A DNA stretch of 61,072 bases from Candidatus Pacearchaeota archaeon (GTDB lineage Archaea > Nanobdellota > Nanobdellia > Pacearchaeales > GW2011-AR1). The translations under genes were made by a program, and so were the position numbers. Position 1 is the stretch's first letter; every line of letters begins with the position of its first letter. The stretch is taken from positions 1 to 61,072 of the forward strand of contig JACPLR010000004.1 of assembly GCA_016186425.1 (NCBI GenBank). Direction: 5' to 3'. The notes beneath the pieces were generated by a model. The model made no database searches, had not been told where the DNA came from, and saw nothing but the letters and a program-made list of their open reading frames with translations. Of the stretch, positions 53,954 through 61,072 are shown piece after piece.

Positions 53954-56900
53954 TTATCTGACTCCTGCAACATTATTTGGTTTTGCAATTATTGAGCAGC
54001 TTCCTGGCTTGTTTCCCCATATGTCAGCGCATTTTATATAAAATGTGCTGTTAGTATCCCAAGAAACATCATGGTATTGTGTATTGCCATTCATTTTCAA
54101 GGCACTAGCAAAATCATAACTGCAGGTTGTTGAATTATTATCATTGCTATTGCTATAAACACAGGTAGAATCTTCGTCAGTTAAAACAGCCAAGCTTCCA
54201 CTGCTGTAATAAATCCTTGTAACACTCGGATATTGAGTGTCTAGCATTAAATTAAAACTTGTTGAATTTTCTGCATAATTTCCAGCATTATCTAAACATT
54301 TAACATTAATTGTATAATTGCCCCTCATCATTTGATTGAGTAAATATTTATGTGAAGTTGCTGTTTCAGGAAAATTATCTCCCCAAGTATTTCCATTTTG
54401 ATCCCTCCCTTCAAACTCGCAACTACTTACTCCCTTATATCCTCCTCCAGCTGTTGTTGCTTCCAACTCAATGCTTATTGGTTCTGCTCCTCTTGTTATT
54501 ATCCCGCTAGGAGAAATTGAATTTATTTTTAATTCACTCGGACTTCTTTGTAATTTATATTCATAAATTCCTCCATCTTTTGCTCCGAAATTTCTTTTTG
54601 TTTCATTTTCAGTTCCAGCAAGCCAAGGCTGGTCTCTACATAAAATATAAAATTTGCTTTCATTGCCTGTTGCAAATGGCAGAGTTACATTGCACGGAAA
54701 ACCTAGAAGTGTTCCCGCAAAAACATCTGTTTCACAACTCATTGAATTGCTTAAATTAAAGTAAGCATCTTGCATATTTGTTGATGTTGGTTTTATCACA
54801 TCCCATTTACATTCACTAGGCTCATTAATAAAAAATACAGCTTCTTGCTGTGTTGCATTTAAAGCAACAATTGAATTTTCAGGAGGAGCTGTTTCATATA
54901 TAACAGGAGGTGTTAAATCAGGGCCAGGCTTGACACATAAATTAATTCTGTAGTCTTGTGCATTTGTCTGTCCATCAATATTTGAACATTTAACATGAAT
55001 ATTCAAATCTCCAATCTGATTTAGTATTGGATTGTAAATATCTGGATTTGCAATTGCATTTTGGAATTCTTCAGAATTTCCTGTCTCGCTGGCAATAATA
55101 CTTTCAACACTTGGTAAAATACTGATTAATGAATGATTTTTAGTAAAGAGATTCTGTTCTAAAAATGGCATCATTTCATCAAATTCTGTTGCATTTACAT
55201 CAACACTCCATCTGCACTGAGAATAAACATCTGTTTTTACTCCAAATGATAAAATAGTAAATGCTTCAATACATTCATTGCCCGCTGTTCTAACTCTAAA
55301 TCCATTATTACTCACATCTTGATAACTAAATAAAGTATTATTCAAAATCTCATTCCACGGAGTTATTATAGGAATTCCAGTTGCTTGATCATCAGTTATG
55401 CAAGTATCTTGTCCTGTTCCTTCATTTATTAATTTACATCTCGCTCCTAAACTCTCGCAACGATATCTTGTGCAAGGTTTTAACTTATCATTATTACAAA
55501 ACTCGCACCCCCTCTTGCCACCAAGTTTTCCAAAAACATTTTCATGTTCTTTTGTAAACTTTTCAAGTAGCCCTCCGCCTCCACTTGGCCTTTGCCAAGG
55601 TTGGCAATTATATTTTATTTCAACTTGTTCTATTTTTCCGCAACCTGAAAGAGCCCCTAATGCTACCACAATTACAACTGCGACTAAAACATATGGATTT
55701 GCAACGCAAGAAAATCCAGATGCAATACAAGCTTGGATTATCCCTACTCCAGGAAGGCCTACTGTGAGAGATGCAGTATATGCAATAGTTCCAGCTAATG
55801 CTCCAATACCAACCCCTGTTAAAGTATTCCCTAATTGTCCACTTCCAAATGGTCCTCCTCCGGAAATACTTGCTCTCGTCCTTGCATAACCATCTCCGAA
55901 AATATTTCCAATACCATGACTTCCGAGACTGGAAATATCTGGAATTTTTTTGAAAAAACCTCCATCAGCTTTTTGATTTGCAGTTGCTTTTGCAAAAATA
56001 ATAAACAACGGAGCAAGAATAAATGGTTGAGGAGGCAAATGTCCCTTTGAACCTTTTTTAGTTATATAAGCTCCACCAAAACTCGGAACTCCTGCAATAT
56101 TTGCTTTAACTCCACAATCTCCTAAACTTGCACATAAATTTGTCATTTGTGTTGTGAATCCAGCTTCCATGCACGCACAATTTCCAACACACTCCCATTT
56201 ACATACAGGAGGGATTCCAACTTTTTGATAAGTTACAGTGCATGTTTGCGATGCCAATCCGCAAATTTGTGATGCATCTGTTCCTTTATTTCCTAATTGC
56301 CCACTTAAACTACTTGCAACATCTCCTAATCCTCCAAGTTGATCACTTATTTGCGAACCAATTGCTCCCTGAGCTAAACTTGAAATTCCACTTGTTGAAC
56401 TTAAATCAAATCCAGGAGGATATTTTGGAACGCACGCATTAAATTTAAAATCCTTGCCTACAAAAACAGGAAAAACTCTGCAGTCAGGATTCTGAGGGCA
56501 TTTTGCCAGGCAAGCTCCCTCACAGCCTTTCTGTCCATTAAGTGAAATACACTGTTCCCACATATTTACTCTGCATATTGCATCACTAATTTTTTTGCCA
56601 TTACTTAACGTTTTATCATTCTCAACACAAATCTCTTTTCTGTAATCAGCACACGGCTCACTTACAACTTCACCATTTTCACAAACATACCTAAAATGCC
56701 TGCTACCAACAACATCCTTGCTTGGCAATGGAACTAAATTCTGCCCTCCAATCTGCCCATCATAAACACACCATGATTCTCCATTTAATCTATTCTTCTT
56801 TGTGTTTGCATTATCAGGAGCATTCTTGCAATTTAAATCCCTGCATGTATAACCCTCTAAATTTCCATCGTCAATTCCAGGTCTGAATTTTCCGCAAATG

Positions 56901-58240
56901 CTTCCTAAATTATAATCACAGTTTCCGCATGTTGAACTTCCAGCATTATTTGAATTAGGATTGCAGCTTTGGCTTTCACTTAACACTAATCCATTATTCC
57001 AAGCTCTTTGCTTGTCAGAAGAATAAATATTTTCAGCATTGCCACAAGAATCAAACCAATAAATTTCATCTCTACCTTCTACACAATTTGTAGACTTTTG
57101 TTTTTCGCAGACAGTATTTAATGCAGTATTTGAACAGAGTTTGCCTTCATTAAATTCTCCAGGAATTAAATCACATTCTTCCTTTGTAGTAAATTTGCAG
57201 TTTCTTTTATTATCTTCTTCAGCTATTTCCTCGCCATAAACACAAGCTCCTGTTTTTTCAGCATTTGCAATTCCCAAGCAACTTAACTCATCAGTAATTT
57301 CAGGCTTGAAATTCGTTGTTAAACCCTCTAACTGCGATAATCTTCTGCATCTTTGTTCTGTTACAAATTGTGCATTTAATCCTAAAACACAACAACCCTT
57401 AACACACTCTCTTGCTTCGCATAAAGGCGAATCAGCCCAAACTCCATTATCTTTTTCCTCACACTGCTGTTTTAAACTATTTGGATCACACAATCCTTCA
57501 TTAGTATCATAACAACATCCGGGTTTGCATTGTGTTGTTTCACCACAGCTTGTTGGCAAGCAAGTTCCATCACACTCAATTCCGCATTGCGAACTCGGAA
57601 ATTCTCTACAAGAATTGCCAGATTGAGAATTCACGCAACAACTCACACTTGTTGATATTGCGGTTGTTGATTGCGCTGAAACACTTGGAATAATATCTAT
57701 AAAATTAAAAATATTATTAATTAAATCCCTAAAAATATTTTTATTTGAATTATTATTCGGTAAATTGGTATTATTATAATCATTAACATTTCCAATAATC
57801 CATGAAAATGAGAATATAGTTAACACTAATAGTGTTATTTCAAAAATTGAGATTGTTTTCTTGTATTTTGAATTGCTAGAAACACTGGCTAAATTAGATA
57901 ATTTTAAACCATTACTAACATCTATTAACTTAACTTTATTATCGCAACTTAGTTTAGGATTGTTGGTTAATGAATTGCTAGAAACACTGGTTAAATTGAG
58001 TTTATCTGATTTATTATAATCATATTGCTTACTATTTAGGCTGTTTTTTATATTTCCAGATTTATTATGATTTCTATTGCTGGCTAAATTATAATTAATT
58101 TTTTTATTATATTTTGAATTATTCCTACTAAGATTATTCAACTTGTTATTATGATTATACTTACTAATTAAGTCGTTTTCTATATTCAAAATTTTATATG
58201 ATTTCCCAGCTATTTTATTATTTTTTATTACTTTTTCCAT
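53954..58240 (-). CDS. Giant Cys-rich exported protein (1428 aa)
   Basis: Asn/Lys/Ser-rich N terminus of about 130 residues with repeats (KSYKILNIENDLISKYNHNN, NHNKSGNIKNSLNSKQYDYN), then a transmembrane helix (FEITLLVLTIFSFSWIIGNV) and SVSAQS. Many Cys-rich blocks follow, a hydrophobic mid-section near residues 770-900 (PLFIIFAKATANQK, IIQACIASGFSCVANPYVLV) and C-terminal beta-domains with Cys-x-n-Cys (ISIELEATTAGGGYKGVSSC, FYIKCADIWGNKPGSCSI). Its two halves match the 755-aa and 902-aa proteins encoded next door. Probably a surface adhesin or part of an attachment structure. Confidence 0.82.
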   Translation of the reverse strand: MEKVIKNNKIAGKSYKILNIENDLISKYNHNNKLNNLSRNNSKYNKKINYNLASNRNHNKSGNIKNSLNSKQYDYNKSDKLNLTSVSSNSLTNNPKLSCDNKVKLIDVSNGLKLSNLASVSSNSKYKKTISIFEITLLVLTIFSFSWIIGNVNDYNNTNLPNNNSNKNIFRDLINNIFNFIDIIPSVSAQSTTAISTSVSCCVNSQSGNSCREFPSSQCGIECDGTCLPTSCGETTQCKPGCCYDTNEGLCDPNSLKQQCEEKDNGVWADSPLCEARECVKGCCVLGLNAQFVTEQRCRRLSQLEGLTTNFKPEITDELSCLGIANAEKTGACVYGEEIAEEDNKRNCKFTTKEECDLIPGEFNEGKLCSNTALNTVCEKQKSTNCVEGRDEIYWFDSCGNAENIYSSDKQRAWNNGLVLSESQSCNPNSNNAGSSTCGNCDYNLGSICGKFRPGIDDGNLEGYTCRDLNCKNAPDNANTKKNRLNGESWCVYDGQIGGQNLVPLPSKDVVGSRHFRYVCENGEVVSEPCADYRKEICVENDKTLSNGKKISDAICRVNMWEQCISLNGQKGCEGACLAKCPQNPDCRVFPVFVGKDFKFNACVPKYPPGFDLSSTSGISSLAQGAIGSQISDQLGGLGDVASSLSGQLGNKGTDASQICGLASQTCTVTYQKVGIPPVCKWECVGNCACMEAGFTTQMTNLCASLGDCGVKANIAGVPSFGGAYITKKGSKGHLPPQPFILAPLFIIFAKATANQKADGGFFKKIPDISSLGSHGIGNIFGDGYARTRASISGGGPFGSGQLGNTLTGVGIGALAGTIAYTASLTVGLPGVGIIQACIASGFSCVANPYVLVAVVIVVALGALSGCGKIEQVEIKYNCQPWQRPSGGGGLLEKFTKEHENVFGKLGGKRGCEFCNNDKLKPCTRYRCESLGARCKLINEGTGQDTCITDDQATGIPIITPWNEILNNTLFSYQDVSNNGFRVRTAGNECIEAFTILSFGVKTDVYSQCRWSVDVNATEFDEMMPFLEQNLFTKNHSLISILPSVESIIASETGNSEEFQNAIANPDIYNPILNQIGDLNIHVKCSNIDGQTNAQDYRINLCVKPGPDLTPPVIYETAPPENSIVALNATQQEAVFFINEPSECKWDVIKPTSTNMQDAYFNLSNSMSCETDVFAGTLLGFPCNVTLPFATGNESKFYILCRDQPWLAGTENETKRNFGAKDGGIYEYKLQRSPSELKINSISPSGIITRGAEPISIELEATTAGGGYKGVSSCEFEGRDQNGNTWGDNFPETATSHKYLLNQMMRGNYTINVKCLDNAGNYAENSTSFNLMLDTQYPSVTRIYYSSGSLAVLTDEDSTCVYSNSNDNNSTTCSYDFASALKMNGNTQYHDVSWDTNSTFYIKCADIWGNKPGSCSIIAKPNNVAGVR

Positions 58241-58248
58241 TTTTCATT

Positions 58249-59082
58249 TTAACTCGGAGTATTTAACACACATCCTCTGACAGCAAACCTCCATAGCTTG
58301 CCAGAGTTTAGATGCTTTACGCTGTAAATTTTATTATCATCGCCTGTCTGGAATTTTTTTATTTCAATATCCGGATTTTCTCTTATAATTAAGATATAAT
58401 CTGAATTGCAATATTTTGCTTCCTGCTCAATTATTTTTTGTGTTGCAACAGCCATTTCATATAAAGGACTTTCAACACTTGAAATAAATTCGCTGAATTT
58501 TCTTGGCTGGCCTGCTTTTTCAGCAGTCACTTTTCTTTTTATTATTGTTTTAATTGCTCCCGGAATTAAATCCACTGAAAAATTCATCTCGTTTTCAATT
58601 GTAACTTTGTAACCCTGGCTTTCTAATTCTTGTTTTAATTTTGCAAAACAATCACTTACTTTTTTGTCAATATAGCTATGAATCTGGTCTTCTAAATGCT
58701 CAATAATTACCGGCTCTTGCGGAATGCATCTGGCATAGTTATTTGGCGTGTAGCATAAATATGTGTAATTTTTATAAGGTATTTCATCTTTTTCTCCAAG
58801 ATGATAACCGAATGCTTTGCTAATTCTTGCATCTTCTAAATTAATATAGCCTGTATTGTCAATTAGCTTTTCAGCAGCTTCCTCAACTCCAATTCCAGCA
58901 CACTGCTCCATATTTTGATTTGGCTCTTTAACTTCTTTTTCAATATAAGTTTTTATCGGCCCTCTGTAAAGTGTGAAAAGCAAGATTATTGCAACAACAA
59001 TAAGTATTGCAAGCATGATGAATATTGTTACCTGGCCCTGCTTATTCCAACTTTGATTTTTTAACATTATCTTGCTATCCAT
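58249..59082 (-). CDS. Pilin-like membrane-anchored protein (277 aa), partner of the 1428-aa protein
   Basis: N-terminal NKQGQVTIFIMLAILIVVAI class III type signal. The exported domain resembles the 266-aa protein (C-A-G near residue 61, YTYLCYTPNNYARCIPQEPV, VSDCFAKLKQELESQGYKV, then WRFAVRGCVLNTPS). Encoded directly upstream of the 1428-aa gene with 8 nt between, so the two are one operon. A small winged-helix gene overlaps its start by 16 nt. Confidence 0.82.
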   Translation of the reverse strand: MDSKIMLKNQSWNKQGQVTIFIMLAILIVVAIILLFTLYRGPIKTYIEKEVKEPNQNMEQCAGIGVEEAAEKLIDNTGYINLEDARISKAFGYHLGEKDEIPYKNYTYLCYTPNNYARCIPQEPVIIEHLEDQIHSYIDKKVSDCFAKLKQELESQGYKVTIENEMNFSVDLIPGAIKTIIKRKVTAEKAGQPRKFSEFISSVESPLYEMAVATQKIIEQEAKYCNSDYILIIRENPDIEIKKFQTGDDNKIYSVKHLNSGKLWRFAVRGCVLNTPS

Positions 59083-59258
59083 AAATTTACCCCCTCTTTT
59101 TTTATTCTTTCAACTTTATTCTCTACAACTAACTCTAAAAGATATTTATCCGCAGTATTCCATGAAATTTTAAAGTATTTGGCAACTTCAGAACTAGTAA
59201 CTACTTTATTCTTCCTTACAAATTCTAATAATTTATTTGTTTTGGTCGCAGGATGCAT
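59067..59258 (-). CDS. Mini winged-helix DNA-binding protein (63 aa)
   Basis: MHPATKTNKLLEFVRKNKVV followed by TSSEVAKYFKISWNTADKYLLELVVENKVERIKKEGV, a compact winged helix-turn-helix. It starts just upstream of the 277-aa/1428-aa operon and overlaps the 277-aa start by 16 nt, so it may regulate the surface-protein operon. Confidence 0.8.
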   Translation of the reverse strand: MHPATKTNKLLEFVRKNKVVTSSEVAKYFKISWNTADKYLLELVVENKVERIKKEGVNLWIAR

Positions 59259-59415
59259 AGAAACCTCGCTGGTGCCTTTTATTTATGAATATTCATATTA
59301 AATTACATATTAATATTACTACTTAATATCATATGTATAATAATAATCACTATTTAAATTTAACTTCTTCCATTACTAAAATACTTGTAACCCCCATTAA
59401 ATAACAACAAAGAGA

Positions 59416-59428
59416 AAGATTTAAATAT
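59416..59428 (+). promoter_or_regulatory. TATA box for the Tat-signal protein
   Basis: GATTTAAATATTAT about 25 nt before the ATG at 59447, giving a leaderless transcript. Confidence 0.5.
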
Positions 59429-59446
59429 TATAAAACCCCTATTAAA

Positions 59447-60349
59447 ATGATTAAAATGAACGTATCAAGAAGAGAATTTTTAGAAGCAATAGCAGCAGGG
59501 CTAGCTGGATTTTTACTGTCTGGAATAGCTGTTGCATCTCCAAAAAAACAGCCCAAAATCCTCAATAATAAATATGAAGAATCTGTTCATTGTTGGACTG
59601 TATTGGAAGGAGATAAGTGGAGAGTTGAACATGAAATCCCAATGTCTGGAGAATATTGTGGTCCAGAAATAAAAATTACAAACTACAAAACATTTTCACC
59701 AACTAAGAAAGAACAACCTTTAAGGAAAAAGGTTCATTTATATTCTACTACGTTTTTTTCAGAAGGAGGATTAGAAGAAGCTATTGAAATAGGAGAAATA
59801 AATCCAAATTCCGGAACTTATTTTGCAGGAGAGTTATATCTAGTTTTAACACCATCAGGAACATATTGCCGATTTTATAATACTATCGGAAGGCGTGGAT
59901 TTAATGATGATCGAGGAGTAGAAACATATGATAAATCTTATTTGGATGTCCATACCGAAGTTTTAAACGACTGGCAAAGAGTTCTTTATAACGAAATTCA
60001 TTTAACAAATTCTGATATTGAAAATATAAAAAAGTTCAGGCAGAAAAGATTTGAGAAATGGAAATCAATGTTTGATAGTTTAACTCCAGGAGAGATATCA
60101 CAACTATCAAAAGATCATCCATTGCTTGAGCAGATATTTTATGTTTCTAGAAATAAGGAAAAATTGGGGATTACGTTATTTGATAGAGAATTTGAAACAG
60201 TTAAAGGAGAAAAAAATTATGATAAATTTGCGCAAATTTCAAAAAGATTGTCAGAAAGAACTACAGAAGATGAATTTGATGTTATGATTAATAATCTAGC
60301 AAATAGATTTTGCTGGCCAAATCATAATAGCAGGGATATGGATAAATAA
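59447..60349 (+). CDS. Secreted protein with twin-arginine signal (300 aa)
   Basis: MIKMNVSRREFLEAIAAGLA gives an S-R-R-E-F-L twin-arginine motif, followed by a hydrophobic helix (LAGFLLSGIAVAS), typical of Tat export. The mature domain is soluble with HCWTVLEGDKWRVEHEIPMS and a CRFYNTIGRRGFNDDRG region, a central LYLVLTPSG strand and a helical C terminus. No family recognised. Confidence 0.7.
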   Translation: MIKMNVSRREFLEAIAAGLAGFLLSGIAVASPKKQPKILNNKYEESVHCWTVLEGDKWRVEHEIPMSGEYCGPEIKITNYKTFSPTKKEQPLRKKVHLYSTTFFSEGGLEEAIEIGEINPNSGTYFAGELYLVLTPSGTYCRFYNTIGRRGFNDDRGVETYDKSYLDVHTEVLNDWQRVLYNEIHLTNSDIENIKKFRQKRFEKWKSMFDSLTPGEISQLSKDHPLLEQIFYVSRNKEKLGITLFDREFETVKGEKNYDKFAQISKRLSERTTEDEFDVMINNLANRFCWPNHNSRDMDK

Positions 60350-60351
60350 TT

Positions 60352-61072
60352 CTAGTTATAATCATTACAAGCCTTTTTCTGAGCTTCCCAAGTTCCCTCT
60401 TTTCCATCATCACTTATCCACTTTTTATTTAACATAAGTTCGAAATGTAAATGTGGCCCCATGCTATTGCTTCCACACCGATATGAAGTAAGGGAACCAA
60501 TTTTATCTCCTGTATTTACATGATCTCCATTATTTATACTAGGTTTAATATGGCATAAAACTACTTTATTATCTATTTCATTGTCAATTATAACACAAGA
60601 TCCATAACTTAAACTAAACACTTCAATAACTTTTCCACTAATAGGAGAATAAACATCAATACCTTTTTTTGTTTGTTCGTATGAATCTTGACAATCAACT
60701 CCAGGCCCTAAATCAACAGCACAAAAACCGCTTCCACACCTTACATATCCGTGCCCTGACCCTGGTTTTCCATGAACTTCAGAATTATAACTTTTAGGGT
60801 TATAAATTATAGGTAAAACGCATTTTTTATTTTCACTTCCCCCTCCTCCAGGTGGTACACATGTCTCATCAGCAGCAGATTTTGCAAATCCTGCTGGACA
60901 AGTAGGCTCTGTTGGCTGCAAAATCGGTATCTTACAGCAAGCTTTTGGTCGTGGAAAAAATAAACCTACTGTCCCACATCCGGTTCTTCCATCAATTTTT
61001 TGTCCACTTGTGCATCTTGTAGTTTGCGAACAGCTTAATGAATAAGTTATTCCATTTTCTATTATATTTCCA
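60352..61072 (-). CDS. Secreted Cys-rich M23 (LytM-type) metallopeptidase, 5' end beyond the window
   Basis: The frame is open to the window edge; no start is visible, so the protein is longer than 240 residues. Before the peptidase is a Cys-rich stretch (CSQTTRCTSGQKIDGRTGCG, then AACC-type pairs). The M23 domain shows GSGHGYVRCGSGFCAVDLGP, VYSPISGKVIEVF, NKVVLCHIKPSINNGDHVNTG and the catalytic GPHLHFEL. Bacterial relatives cut peptidoglycan or other glycine-linked peptides. It may act on surface proteins or on bacterial walls. Confidence 0.85.
   Translation of the reverse strand, partial: GNIIENGITYSLSCSQTTRCTSGQKIDGRTGCGTVGLFFPRPKACCKIPILQPTEPTCPAGFAKSAADETCVPPGGGGSENKKCVLPIIYNPKSYNSEVHGKPGSGHGYVRCGSGFCAVDLGPGVDCQDSYEQTKKGIDVYSPISGKVIEVFSLSYGSCVIIDNEIDNKVVLCHIKPSINNGDHVNTGDKIGSLTSYRCGSNSMGPHLHFELMLNKKWISDDGKEGTWEAQKKACNDYN

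Noticed and set aside
60919-60921. TTG start for the M23 peptidase
   Set aside because: The same frame is open upstream to the window edge and encodes Cys-rich sequence like the rest of the protein, so the real start is outside the window.

Overview
The window is an AT-rich piece of an archaeal chromosome. It has a bacterial-like S10/spc ribosomal-protein order with archaeal-only members (eS4, aIF1, eL40, eL43, archaeal L12), aIF5A, Spt5, RpoP, prefoldin beta, FtsZ with SepF, pyruvoyl-dependent arginine decarboxylase, AMP phosphorylase, an archaeosortase and pilin-like proteins with class III signal peptides. Compact operons, many small orphan membrane proteins and large cysteine-rich surface proteins suggest a DPANN archaeon of the Pacearchaeota/Woesearchaeota type. 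This is an inference from gene content, since no 16S rRNA gene is present.

Layout. 1-7916 (minus): the uL3-uL4-uL23-uL2-uS19-uL22-uS3-uL29-aIF1-uS17-uL14-uL24-eS4 operon, with four non-ribosomal genes fitted tightly into its junctions (a DEDDh exonuclease and three small orphans). 8068-14858: an orphan, an AI-2E-type permease, AMP phosphorylase, a CPA2 antiporter, an intron-containing tRNA-Ser and two small membrane proteins. 14986-16752: the uL1-uL10-L12 operon. 16967-22239: small regulators, a cupin, a site-2 protease, eL40, aIF5A and an FKBP. 22455-28710 (plus): FtsZ, arginine decarboxylase, SecE, Spt5, uL11, tRNA-Pro, a broken LAGLIDADG homing endonuclease, eL43, RpoP, prefoldin beta and SepF. 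29165-40198: membrane and surface proteins (an archaeosortase beside its probable substrate, an S-layer protein), an MBL hydrolase, GDPD and an AbrB/PIN toxin-antitoxin pair. 40688-61072: a surface/pilin region with several class III signal-peptide proteins, two membrane proteins with cysteine repeats, two duplicated cassettes of very large Cys-rich exported proteins, a Tat-type secreted protein and a partial M23 peptidase.

The most unusual signal is a dispersed RNA-hairpin element, called here the CCTTGG hairpin. Each copy has an AAGGAG-like motif, then a 26-27 nt stem-loop whose arms covary between copies, topped by CCTTGG. I find at least 12 sites. Six lie directly in front of start codons (uS3, uL11, eL43, RpoP, a winged-helix regulator and a CARF-like protein). 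In three of these, folding the hairpin would bring the Shine-Dalgarno-like motif to normal spacing from the ATG. Other copies form tandem arrays of up to six units, one of which interrupts another repeat, so the element appears mobile or expandable. A second intergenic palindrome (AAATTTTTC/GAAAAATTT) and a second intercistronic hairpin (GAACCT/AGGTTC) are also dispersed through the window.
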